Position numbers and translations under genes: made by a program
Assembly: GCA_024305405.1 (NCBI GenBank)
Contig: JAKNDB010000109.1
Span: 2,108,001 to 2,172,000 of the forward strand
DNA length: 64,000 nt
Source: Dirofilaria immitis
Taxonomy: Eukaryota > Nematoda > Chromadorea > Rhabditida > Onchocercidae
Direction of reading: 5' to 3'
Part shown: positions 32,607 to 48,000 of the stretch, one piece after another
How the letters are laid out: every line of letters starts with the position of its first letter
How positions within the stretch are numbered: position 1 is the first letter of the stretch
Notes under the pieces: model-generated
Told to the model about the DNA's origin: nothing
Seen by the model: only the letters and a program-made list of their open reading frames with translations
Databases searched by the model: none

Positions 32607-35475
32607 CCATTTTTACCGTTTGTTTTAACATATAACGGAGCAGATGCGGTAGCCAACTCTTGCAACTTCCAGATACCTTTCTCCTCCCTCCACCCACCTT
32701 TCCTTCCTGTTCTTCATCTTTTCTTGTTCATCAAAGCTCAATATCTTCTCGATCCGACAGATCTGCAGTCACATCACCACGATCCTGATCACACTGATCT
32801 TCACTTTGCGGTTGTTGATTCTGAGAAGCAATAATAATTGTAGTAGGAGTAGTAGAAGTGACACATCACAGCAACATACCATTGTTGCAAGAACGAATAA
32901 ATAAATCTTCGCCATTGCATTCTGTAACAGTTCATTCGTTCCAATCGTCTCATTGCACTTTGGGCCTAATCGCTGAAATGTGCTATTGTTCACTTGGATA
33001 GGTGTTCTTGCCGTATCATTGGTACTACTGCATGGAACAATTGCACAAGAGAATAATTTCTTAATTACGAGACAATGAAGCATATCATATCTTTAGAATT
33101 AACTCCATCCATTATTTCCATATCATTAATAAAGCATCAATAGTGGATTATCTCAAGATTATTCTCATTTGATAAAAGATAAAGTAGTAGTCATGCTGTA
33201 GACAGTACTGATGAAATTCCAGACGTGGATTCCCTCTTCAGTAATTAACATAGTCGGTTTATTCTTCTGGTGTTGAAAGAAAAAACTGCTCAATTTCATT
33301 TATGTAATTCTTTCATGCTACTTAGTGTTTAACATTAATATTGTGACTCGTTGATTTGATTATTTCACGGCATTCTCGACTATATTCCAATTTCATAATA
33401 TCAGTTATCAGTAACTTTTTATAGTATGAATTCTGCTCATTGTTGTTTCATCGTATAATTAGGGCTGCTCTCGGTCCAAATTTATCGGATTCTCAAAATG
33501 CAGCTTATAACTTTACAATCATTGTTTTCTTAGGCGAATTTAATTCACTGCCAGCGAAATGTTATAAGATGCGCATTGATGAATTGGTATTACACGTGTA
33601 TTGACTGGCTACGTTATTTCTTTTTATTTTATTATTTCATAGTTGAAAAATTTATGTTCTCTGAGGATTCCCTTCATTATAGTTTATATGAGAAGTTTCA
33701 GCTTACTTAACACGATAAGTCGACACAAAAATCTGAAAATATGCTTCTTTCTGTTACTGTTATACAGATTCAATGTTCCGCAAAAGTGTCTTACTGGTGC
33801 TGTTTCCAGAAAATTTTCTTCAATTGAAAACATGTACTATGCCATTATAAGAAACTGAAGTATTTTTCATTCCATTCAGTAACTGTTCCGTACAATAATG
33901 TAAGTTTTGTACTGGAAATTCCTACCTTCTGTTTCTAAGTTTTCAATCATTAAGTTTTCTGCCGTGTCTCGAGTGAAAAACATTCTCCTCATTAAAATTC
34001 AGATGAACCGCAGCAACAATCCAGAATCGATAATCATTAATCATAGTGATTATTTTATTTTTGAAGAATTCTCTCTCAAGATAAAACGATTGAACATTTG
34101 TTTTTCCTCCTCCTTATTCAAATAGTACGGCTGCATCATTATTCACTTTCCCTTTTTAAACTTATAAAAAAATAGAGCTTATGAAGTAGTGCATAAAAAA
34201 ATGCATTAAAAAAGTAAATTCTATGTTGCAGTGCAACGGTATGTAAAGACATATCCTTTATATTATTTTCGTGAAATACTTAAATTCACTGCTATTAACA
34301 AAATGACTTCAGTTCTTATCATTATTAGTCCTGTACATGATTCTTGAAATATGCATGGTTAATATGAATTGTACGACCACAGAGAACGACATTTGCTTTC
34401 TTTGTTACTTTATCTATCACTGCGGATAAAAAACCAGCAATACAGTACATTGAAATACGGCTTACCATCTCCTCTATCAGATCTCGTGATTTTTAGGATG
34501 TTCACCAAAGGATACCGTTGATAGTGAACACTCTAAAAGATGTATCTATTCTAGATAATCCACTATTATTTTTCATTATTTAGAGTTTAGCAAAATTAAA
34601 TCGTAAGACATTAGAAGCGAGCACTGACGTACAAAATCTCGTGATTGTACTTCATTGATTGTGGTATTAAACGAGGGATAGAATCCTGACTCCGACAATA
34701 CTCACTCACAATCTAAAACTGGAAAAAGACTAACTCTAGAAGCTGTGAAAAATGAACAGAAACATTTTTACAAACATTGACAAACAACCTACTACGGCAA
34801 AAATGGACTCTTGACGTATAACAAGCGACAAGCTATTTACACACCAGAACTTTTACTGTTTCATTTCGCGACCATTTTTTGAAGCGGAAAGTCGACAGTT
34901 TGGGTTGCGGCTTTATTCATATGGGGAATTGGTAGTGGTCTTTACTTCGGGATTCGTGGTGAAGTTATCTGGTACTGTTGAGATACGGTACTTATCCAGT
35001 TTGTGAATAACTACAATATCCAGTTTTTTCCATCAACGTTACTATATATTGATAATAATTTAGTATCTTAGCTTTTATCTTATTTATTTTTAATTATTTA
35101 ACTGATATTCTGATCTGGACAGTAATTAAAAAACTATATTATACTCTCTTTTTCAGGCTTTTATCACTAATGTAACTTTCCTTACATTATTTACTCATTA
35201 TTTCTAGGAGAACCTTACGGAACGCGAAATCGAACACAAAAATAGCACATTCTTGAGGGAATCGTATTTCATTAAATTTGTTAGCTGAGTATGTAAAAGA
35301 GGGGATCTTAAAATATGTGGTGATCCGTGACTATAAACAAAAGCTCGATAACATCGAATAAGTTTATGTGTTGATCTTATAGAAAAATCTCACGTCGAAT
35401 TCATTGATGATAATTAAAAGGAAATCGTATCTTGTCTTAGACATATTATTAAGCTGTGTTTTGCTGTTTTTTTTA
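32235..35475. other. Divergent intergenic region vinculin/MITOK
   Basis: About 3.2 kb. The vinculin-proximal 600 bases are the least AT-rich part and include the TC repeat, which fits a promoter. A minus-strand open frame of 104 codons at 32769-33083 has low-complexity Leu and Cys tracts and no recognisable domain, so I do not call it a gene. Confidence 0.5.
32561..32599. repeat. (TC)n microsatellite
   Basis: About 19 uninterrupted TC units, roughly 330 bases upstream of the vinculin start codon. On the vinculin sense strand this is a GA repeat, a class often found near animal promoters. Confidence 0.9.
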
Positions 35476-38142
35476 ATGGAAATGCCTCCAGATGAAGTAA
35501 AATGTTTGTTGGAGAACTTCTATGAGCGGTTATTTGAATCGAATTTGATAGAAGGAATTCGTTGTAATCCGAATATGCCTTTATATGGTGCGCGGTTGGT
35601 ATATTCTGGATATATTTCATGTCGGAATTTATCTAGTTTGCCAGTCACCTTCAAGTCCCCTAAACTTATCAATCGCGTAATTTCATATATTGATGATGTG
35701 ACAGGTGCTACAGAGATTCGTGAAGCTCATATTACCTTAAAACAGGTCCTTTTTTTTTTAGTTTTTTTTTGGAAGTGTAGCATTTCTTGACTGCATTTTA
35801 TGAGTGTAGCATTTCTTGAATGCATTTTATGAGTGTAGCATTTCTTGACTGCATTTTATGATGAACATGGACACATTTCAGTGATATCGTGATGAAAGTC
35901 TTTTTGATCCCTATAAAATAGTATTTAGTATTTCGTTGCGACTTAAATTGGCGATTGGTGTATAGTGTTGAAGGCGCAGTGGAAAGTATTTTCGTCTAAT
36001 ACTTTTCATGCGCTTTCATGTTATTTTACCAGGTAAATCGAAAAAGTCATCAAATTCTTAGCAAATTTAGACGACTCGACAGCGTTTAATCTGGAGACGA
36101 ATTAAATGGAATTTTTATGATTCATTTCGTGAATCTTTTTCGGATGATATATGCATTTCTGCATTTGGCTTCTAGTCAAATAGCTGCCGAAAGATATAAT
36201 GCTTTAGATAATCGAATAATCCATCTTACCTAGAGGATTAGTTTGATGAAATTGAAGAGGAATCCATGTAATGTAAAATTCTTATGGAAATTGTGTCAAA
36301 ACATAAGCGTTAATGAATGCTGTTGACAGTGCTGAAATCATTTCAATTTCAGAATGAAAAAAATTACAAGATGCCCAAGTTTTACGACGGAAAAAGCGTG
36401 ATGAGTTGGATGCATTACAAATTCGAATGAAACAGATACACAGTGAACTGGACAGATTTTCTCGTGGAGATGACAAGTGCATGTTGATTCTTTCTTGCTT
36501 GATTTTCTTCTACTTTTTTAATTGTATTCTTAAAACTGATGTAACAGTCTTCTACTGGTTTCGTAGATATCATGCTATACATAGGCGGGAAACAGCTAAT
36601 TTTTTGTGGGAGTTGGAAATTTGTCTAACATACAGATTTGATCGAAATATACGCTATTCAGCTGATAAAAGTAGGGAAATAAGTTTATAGTACGACCAAG
36701 TATGTTGTTCAGAAAAAATAAGAGAAGAACGAACGAAAATAGCAGTTGCAGACATCATTTTTTGTGTTTAGCGTATGTGAATTTGTTGATGTTTGTAGGT
36801 ATCTGCGTTTATTAACTGAAGAACATGCAGTCATAAAAAGTGAGCAACTTTTAATTGCCGAAGTTAAAAGGCGGATGAAGCTGAAAAAGCAGCATTTGAT
36901 GAATTGTCAAGTACGCTTCGGACTAATTATGCGAAAGAACAGGAGCAGTAAGCTTGAACTTTTTTGATAAAAAGGAAGTGATGTTTTTAATGATTTTGAT
37001 TTCTTAGCGCAGTTTACTTTGGATGCATAGTCCCAGTTATTAGATTACATCAACACTATATTATAATTGTCATATTTCTTTCCATAATCTTATTTCTTCC
37101 TGTCTATTCCAGTGAAATAGTTTAGATGATTTATATCATTTATTTCTAGGAATGGTATGTTTCAGATCAAGTCGAGTAAAAACATGGACAGTTATAGCTT
37201 CCACACTTGGTGCATTATTTGGAATCATTGGTGCTTGGGTGGCAAATGAAGTTAGGATGCGTAAGATAAAGATCTTGTACCAGATTCTGCACTGTTGACA
37301 TCATTGGTGAAAGAGATAACAGCATTGGTTGAGAAGCAGCAGAATGAGGTAAGTATGAAATACCAGCTTTCATTACAGATCAAGAATATAAATATAGAAT
37401 ACTGTAATTATCTTCATTGACGATATTAGTTACCAAACTGATGGAAAATATTATAGTTCAGAAGTGCTGAACATCATCTTAGTATTATACTTTGCAGTGG
37501 GCTGGAATGATTTTTTATATCCTTAGCGATTAATAAGGCACTCAACAACAAAACTACCAAACGACAAATTCCAACAAAATATTGAGTTCTTCGATGTTCA
37601 AATTACGTAAAATAAATTTCAGTGCTATCTTAATTTTTTTGCAACTTATCATTTTGCTAGACTTGTTTTAATATTAACTAGCAATGCTTCGAAATGTTCT
37701 GCAGAAAACTATGCCACTATGCTGTCACGATATTAAGATGCGGAAGAAAAATTATTAAAATGACTGGTTACATATTCTAGGCAATAGACATTGCAGGTAG
37801 CTGCGTTCATTATGGACATTAGAGAAGTGATGCATTTAAAAGCCGCCGAAGGAATAGCAATTGTTACCCCAAAAATGACATGACTGATTACGTACTGACC
37901 GAAGCGATTGTCAACCTTCTACAGGAGCAGAATAAGACTTTAAAGAAAGAACTTGATGCAATAAAACGCCTGGTTGCAATAGAGCTGAACTTGAAAGCGG
38001 AAACACCAAATGTGGTCTACATTGGCAGTGACATGGAAGATCTTCTCTCTAAATCAGAGAAAATATTGAATCCAAAATGAAATTGCAGACACTTGTTGAA
38101 GTGGTTTTTCTTTATACTCTTATAGCTGTTTCCTACCATTGA
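35476..38142 (+). CDS. CCDC51: CCDC51/MITOK orthologue, mitochondrial K(ATP) pore
   Basis: MITOK forms the pore of the mitochondrial ATP-sensitive K+ channel in the inner membrane, with ABCB8 as partner in mammals. Exons: 35476-35745, 36353-36476, 36799-36947, 37166-37348 and 37797-38142, giving about 358 residues. An N-terminus with Arg and Ser but few acids (MPLYGARLVYSGYISCRN) could be a presequence. It is followed by VTGATEIREA, a coiled coil, then TWTVIASTLGALFGIIGAW, matching the first membrane helix of human CCDC51 (NWSLIGSVLGALIG). More coiled coil follows, then a second hydrophobic helix after 38078 (VEVVFLYTLIAV). That helix is visible only if the A4 run at 38074-38077 lacks one A. 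Other losses: A7 36357-36363, A4 36866-36869, about 37268 and A5 37871-37875. Without these corrections each exon looks broken. Confidence 0.8.
35774..35860. repeat. Three-copy tandem repeat, 29-bp period
   Basis: AGTGTAGCATTTCTTGACTG begins copies at 35774, 35803 and 35832, with one base difference in the middle copy. It lies at the start of MITOK intron 1. Confidence 0.95.
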
Positions 38143-38509
38143 TTTATGCATTCTTTAAAGGATCTTAGGGCATGATGGCATAATATTCGGCGGAAATATA
38201 TTGCCTTTATTTTAGAAGATAATATCAGGCTTTTTATTGTCTTTACGGGTATAAAAATATATATTGTCAAGCAGAAATGGTCTCTTGTCTTTTTGTTTTA
38301 GTATATGTATATATGCATCCATCTGAGCTTCTAGAATGCTTAATATCACAATCTGTGTTCATTGCATTATGTTGTTTGTAGGTTGCAAATAAAACTGCCC
38401 GTAGCTCATTTTGAGAATATGTTAGATGGAATATATGAATGATTTATTGTCAGAAAAAAGAAATACTCGGAAAGACTGATGGGACTAGATATCCCACAGT
38501 GAAGCACAA
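38143..38509. other. Convergent gap MITOK/MetAP2
   Basis: About 370 bases shared by two 3' ends. No other feature recognised. Confidence 0.5.
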
Positions 38510-41103
<2,594 letters not shown>

Positions 41104-41797
41104 CTATAAATAGTTAATCTCATATTAACTTGATAGGCTCATGAGATCTGGCCATCTGATACTCAATAATCTTAGCAGCCAGTGGAATAAACAAAATGAT
41201 TTAACAGTTGATATCTTTAGCCTATTCATGAGGAAAAGGTTAAGGGTTTATCGCACCGTTGCTCAACATCCGAAAACATAATGTTCTAAAGACTTGATGG
41301 CTTTCGCATATATGATCTCGAAAGAGAATCAAATACACAAAAACCTGACCATGAAGATGTTAGCATTTGCAAATTAATTCAAGTAAACCTTTATTTCTAG
41401 AATTTTTCTTTTTTGAGCATTCATTGCAGTATTTCCGCTTATTGTGCTGCAACACATTAACTTTCATAAGACATAAAAAGTCTAAAAAGTACATATTACA
41501 GAACTGCCCAAAATCTTATAAAACTATTTTAACTACAATGGCAAATACTTTGATGAGCACCAATCAATTGACAATAATATAGAGGCTATGAGCATACACA
41601 TAAAGCAATTATAAAAATCTTTAACATAATTTTCACATCTAGCATATTAAATCTTAGTCGTGGAATTGAAACGTACTTTTTCTACACAAATTCATATGCA
41701 AAACAAGGAATAAAAATTTTACCTATGTCCTACTTCCTGAGTAAATTATATATAAATTATATACTATAATATACATAGAAAATTTCTCAAACATCTC

Positions 41798-41854
<57 letters not shown>

Positions 41855-44800
41855 AGTTATAACAAGAAATTGCTAGTACTGGAATTTTGCAACTCCAAAA
41901 GCTATTAGAATCATCACGATCATTTAGAGGCTACCCAAGCTAAGCTCATCAGATTCGATAACTAAGTAAACTGTATTTTCGCAGTGATATCATGAATGCA
42001 CTACCCATGAAAGAAAAAAATGATTATTTCCTTCTAAAACAATAAATTAAAATCCTAGACACCGAATCTGTGATTCCCTTCACAATGTCCAGTTCCCGCC
42101 CTTCGAAAATCTCAGTATGAATATTCTGATTACATCCCCTCATTCGGCTATTGCTGTAAACTACAAACCAAATTTCGTTGGGTCGCCCTGTACCACCATA
42201 ACCAAAACCCAATAAAAGACGGCTTTTACTATTTCACACTTCATTCAGTAGTCTATTGTTGTTATGGTATCAAATGTAGTTGTTAGCAAGGCTTGCAAGT
42301 TGGGATATTTCAAATCATTATCGGCGCTTATCAATGACATATTTTTAACAATCACTCAAGTAAGTGATAATCAAAGGCAAAAATATGTTCAATCCGCTGC
42401 TCTTCTAGCTTTATTTTCTCATTTGGTATCGAGTTAGTTTTGGAAGTATTTGCCTTGTCCACGCACTAGTTTAAAATTCTAAATCGTTAACGACAAGATA
42501 AATGGGCTATTTCATTGTCCCTTCGTCACTATGCATCGGTTGCCGTAAAAGCATTTAATAGGATGGAATGAAAAGGAGCATGAAGGGAAATTGCTAAAGG
42601 TCCGGCATATTCGAGCTGAAGATTTCAAATTTATTCGCAATCGGTCTAAAGCGAAGCACAGGATATTACTACTGTCAGCATATTCTCCTTGCCCATACAC
42701 TCTCTCAACACACCGAGCCGCATAAAATCAAGCACGGTGAAAGATCGTATCTCTCATTGTTTTGGAAATTTGCTTTGTAGATGACACATCAAGATCAAAG
42801 TGGAATTAGTTCATAGTACAGCTTCCAAGGAACGAGAACTGAAAATTATGTTAAATAGAATCAAATTAGATGTTTTGAATCTTGAGATTCCTGTTTTTTC
42901 TTTCTATCAAACCTCCCTTTTTCTAGCACCGGTTCTGCAAGCATGCTATCACTGAAGACACATACTTTACTCAGACAGCATGCTTGATAAACTTTCGAGT
43001 AGTTCGATAGTCCCTCAATAAGCCGATGACCCTTAGATAATCAAGATCGGCAGGATTTGAAGGCGATTAAATAAATGGAAACGAAGAAAAATTCTAATCA
43101 ACTCATAGATTCTGGAATAAGTTTGACGTGAAAGTAATAAGACCTCAAATTCTATTCACTGGCCTAAGCTTCAAGCAGGCAGCGAAATTCTCCACTCAGT
43201 AGTCTTCAGAGACTTATCCGCCCACTTAAGACCAGAATAGATACTCAGCATTCCCCGAATCTAGCACCGGTACAAATGAGACCTCCATCGGAATAACCGA
43301 AATATTTTATAATATAGGTAGGTCGAGATAACCAAGATATTTTTATATTATATGAGTATCTCGGTTCCTTCATATTTTTAAAGATCTGATTATCAAATTC
43401 TGCAACCACGTAAACAATTTCAAAACTTGTAAACACCATCATTAATTTCTTAGTTTTTAATCCTATGTCAGTTCTGGTCTCATAATACTCTTGGCGGTTA
43501 TAGCTTTAAAAGGTTCTAAATATTCTTATGATCAATCACCGTGTCAATTTTATAACCGTATAAGCCTATGTCAATTCTGGTCATAATACTCTGGAAAACT
43601 GTAAATATCCTCACTATAAAAACAGTCTACTCATTGTGATCTTCATTATTCATTTTTTCCTTTTTTTCATCATGTGGGGACGGCTGCTTTGTCATTGGAA
43701 TCTCCCATATTTTTTTGTTATCGGTCTGTCTCCGTTAATAAAAAACTATCGTTACGTAGTCTCACTACAACAGTTATAATAATATCGGTGAAGCGCCTCC
43801 CCGCTATCCAGTCAAAGTACTCACGTTTTCCATTTCACGCAATAAAACAAAAACTCTCTTTTCCCGATTACGCTTCTCTTGTTCTGAAATTTAATAACTC
43901 TGGCACTGTATACTTCTCATAGCTTCCAACATATTTGCAGTCCTTTTGAAAAATTTGTAATAAAATCAACATATACAGGAATTCGGGAAAAAAGAATACC
44001 TTCGGAAATAGAAACTATATGAAAAACATTCATAGGAATAACCTAGCTCCGTCACTTTCACACATCGTGAATAATTTGATGATAACTATGCCTTGCACAT
44101 ACCAGCGTCATGAAATGTTAAAGATTATAATCAAAGAAAAGAATATTCGTCTACCCTGCACGCTAAGAAATGAATATCAGCTGTAAGTGTAAATGAACAA
44201 ATACAAATAACTAACATGTTAGAGTGCAGATCGTATGACTGTTTAGCTGTTTATAACAAAACATTCATATCACAGCAAACTTAGAGAATATAGGATAGAA
44301 ATGGAAGACAAAATAAAATTTTATAAACAGAATTTATGAATAAAATATGAATTAACCCAACACCTAAAAAATGGAGAACAGCATTTCATCAATTCTCTTC
44401 GTTCAATGATTTTAAAAATGCATTCAGGTAAATCAAATGCATTGTGATAATAAACAAAACGAAACGATAGCTATGTGTTGAATATATGGATTTCAACAGC
44501 TACCGAATAGAACTGGATTCGAATTCTTCAAAAACAGAATATTTTGTGGAAAGTTGGAACAGACGTCAGTCAGATGAAAGTATGTTTTTACAGAACAGTT
44601 TAAACTGCAATGTTATGATGAACAAGAACAATATACAATCATCTTTTATCTGCTCTATCACTTTTCACACTTGTTTGATAATCAAGAGAATATCCAATAA
44701 ATAAGATTATAACTACATATATTGGATGATGGACATCTGTACATAAAAGGAAAGCAAGAGCGATAGGCATTAGAGGTCACTGTATTGGGATGCAGAACCC

Positions 44801-45068
44801 GCTGAAATGAAAAACGAATGATAAGGTTACAACTACATATAATGGATGAGGTTTGAAAAATATCTAGTGTCTACAGAAAAGTGTGTGATATCTTCGATGA
44901 GTGTACAGCCATGTCTTACCTAATAACAGATGATTATCGATAAACAAATCTTGCATTACATATTCCACTGTTCAAAAAATATTGCTTCCATCGAACTGAT
45001 AAGCAACTTCGAATTCTGATTCCATGCATGCAAATATTTGCCATGACAATTCTGTTCAATTGGTAACT
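41104..45068. other. Gene-poor interval between MetAP2 and PKG
   Basis: About 4 kb upstream of MetAP2 and downstream of PKG. It holds an (ATT)n microsatellite and a pair of diverged direct repeats (about 43462 and 43566, starting CCTATGTC). No open frame has splice context or recognisable content. An upstream MetAP2 exon may be hidden here. Confidence 0.45.
41798..41850. repeat. (ATT)n microsatellite
   Basis: About 17 consecutive ATT units in intergenic DNA. Confidence 0.98.
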
Positions 45069-48000
45069 CTAGAAGCCTTCATCCCAGCCAGAAAACTCAT
45101 CAGGAGGTACGTCTTGTTCCGGTGGATAACTGTCAAAGTTCGTTACATCAGATGGACTTGCCACCTTCGGCACGATTGGTGCTTTCAAAGTTCTTGACCT
45201 CAAGCCTTCCCAGTCGAAACCCATAAACCACCTGAAAAAAAAAAACATATTGTTCAAAATTACGGAAACATTCACAATTTTCTACATCTAAAGCATATCC
45301 CTTAATTCTTTGATGAAAAACTATGTTTTTAACAGGAATAAAGTAAGCATGTTTCAATGATATTGCAAAAAAATAAATGTTATTTCATTAACGATTTATT
45401 CCCTTAATCTGATTAAATTTAAAAATAAAAGACAAACCTATGTTTACGGATATCTCCAACACCTCCACTACCACAACCAAGACGTTCACCAGGATTGTCT
45501 TTGCACAGTTTCTTAACAAGAGCTGTAGCTGTTTTCCCAATTCGTCGATTTGGAATTTCTAAGGCATCTACGCCTTTCAATATTAGTGTGTAAGTTTTCA
45601 TCGGATCTGCGGCCTAAGAAAGTTAACAGCAAATCATATAAATTTTACCCCTTTCTTCATACGTCAAAATTCAATAGGCAATTTTTCCAAATTGTTGGAA
45701 GATCACCATTATTTTACTTATTTCTGCACAAAATTCAAATGATCTTCACTTATGTCATACCTGGAACGGTGGACGACCGAGCATTAATTCACAAATATAA
45801 ATTCCTAACGCCCAATAATCAGCTGCTTGATCATGTCCCTTGTTAAGAATAATTTCAGGTGAAACATATTCCGGAGTACCACAAAAGTCCACGTTTTGCG
45901 TCCGCTCGCTAACTTTTTGCAAAACCGAAATCGACCTGTAAAATGCTGATTAAATCAACAACAGCAAGAATTATTCAAGACAAAACTTTTCATATATAAT
46001 AAGTCAAAATTTGTATAAATGGAACAAAAATATATCATGCATAATAGATGATACACTTGCAAGTTTGAGGTATCCTGTCTGGGTGAGTAAGCAATTTTCT
46101 GGCTTTAAATCACGATATACAATGTTTTTTCTATGAAGATACTCAAGTGCCTCCAAAACACATGCAACATAAAATCGAGCGGTATAATCGTCGAAGTGCC
46201 CTCTGTCTCGAAGTGTAGTCCATAACTCACCACCCAAACAAACTTCCATTAGCATATAAACGTATTTCGCATCACGAAATGTTGTATATAACCTGCAAAA
46301 TAAATTACTAATGACCTTAAAAGACTGAAACTAGACTGCTTCCTGGATTGAATAATGATGGGACAACAAAAAACTACATTTAAATTTTATAATTAACTGA
46401 ATACACGATAAAAAGTTAATCTTATATCTTCCAAATTACCTAACAATCCAGTCTGAACGAGTTTCCATCATAATATTTCTCTCCGCAAAAATATGTTCTT
46501 GTTGCCTTGTATCTACAATATGTTTCTTTTTCAAAGCTTTCAGTGCAAATGTCCGCATTTTGTCACCACTGATACAAACCTGAATCGTTTTTTAATGATA
46601 TAAATTAAATCAACTTATATTATCATGGGTGCAATCTAAATATCTTAAGATATAGACATCGATTGTTGGGCAATATTAAAGTATAATAAGACATATTCTG
46701 AAAGCACTAAACAAGTTGAAAAAAAAAACCTAATTAGCTAGACAAGGAAACTCAAACTACAGTACAATAAACAAGATGACTGGTACCATGAGCTTTTTTG
46801 AAGAACAAATGTATACATGTAGTGATAAGAATAGCTTTTATTTCTTAATAAAGTGATTATTTACATTCCATTATATTACGGATATTTGAAGCTAAGATGA
46901 TGAACGTGTCAAAAAATTTTTCTATCCAAAATACAAACCAATTCAACACGACCAAAACCACCAACACCAAGAGTAACGATCCTTTTCAAATTTCTTAACT
47001 GCAAATCGACAAATTCCTTTTCCTGAGCAGTCTTTTGTGGAGATGGTGGCTCAGGTATAACACTGAAATAAAATGTTTTTGGCACCAACCTTATCAGTAT
47101 CTCCATCCATATAAGAAATGTAAAAATTTGCAAACACTGAAAAAAACAACTACTTACACAGTGGCTCTCCTTTGAGAATCGCCATAATCTCGGTTTAAGG
47201 CTTCGAGATCTCCAATCAGTTTTGTAAATGACTCTCTGTCAAGTGTCAGAACTTCTACACCTGGATTAATTGCAATCACGCTCGCCGTCCTTACCTTGAA
47301 TAACATGTCTTGAATAAAAAAAGTGGAAAGATAGATGATTTAAAGTAATGTATATAAGCATACCTCTTCACCAAGAAGAGCTTTTTCACCAAAGAAATCG
47401 CCCTGTTTTAAAATACGTATCTCTCGAGGCTCCGGTTCGTTTTCAATCTGCTGTGTAACTCGAACTTGACCACTTGTGAGAATGAAGAATGTGTCGCCCT
47501 TAAATAAATTGAAGTATTATAGAAAAGTACAATATAATATTATGAAAACTGAGACAGATTTATCGAATGAAAATTCGATAAAAAGTAAGCATACTGTACA
47601 AGCTGATACATAACAGTTGAAAAAAAGAACATGAACCTTCTCTCCTTCTCGAATAATGTAATTCCCACCAGAATAATAATCTTGATCCAAAACATCAGCA
47701 ATTTTTGATATTCGATCTTCCGATAGATTTTCAAATAACGATACCTGCAACAATGAACTGGTAATTCTGCATTATAGTTTTGTCTTATTAAAAGAAAGAT
47801 TGGCTTGTGACACTAACATGGTACTTTTGACATTGCTAATGGAAGATCTCAGCAACTTCCATAAACCGAAGGTGCTCTAATACATCTGTTTACAAAATAT
47901 CATTGCACATAAACAAACCTTGCTAAGAAATGCCATTAATTGTGCATGTCTTTCCATACCCAAACGCATAGTAATCATTTGGAAAACAGAACGATCCAAC

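Noticed and set aside
32769..33083. 104-codon minus-strand open frame
   Set aside because: Its product is dominated by Leu and Cys tracts from a TAG/TAC-rich low-complexity stretch, with no splice context or recognisable domain.
35774..35860. Three-copy direct repeat resembling a tiny CRISPR array
   Set aside because: The copies are directly tandem with no spacers, in an intron of a eukaryotic gene.
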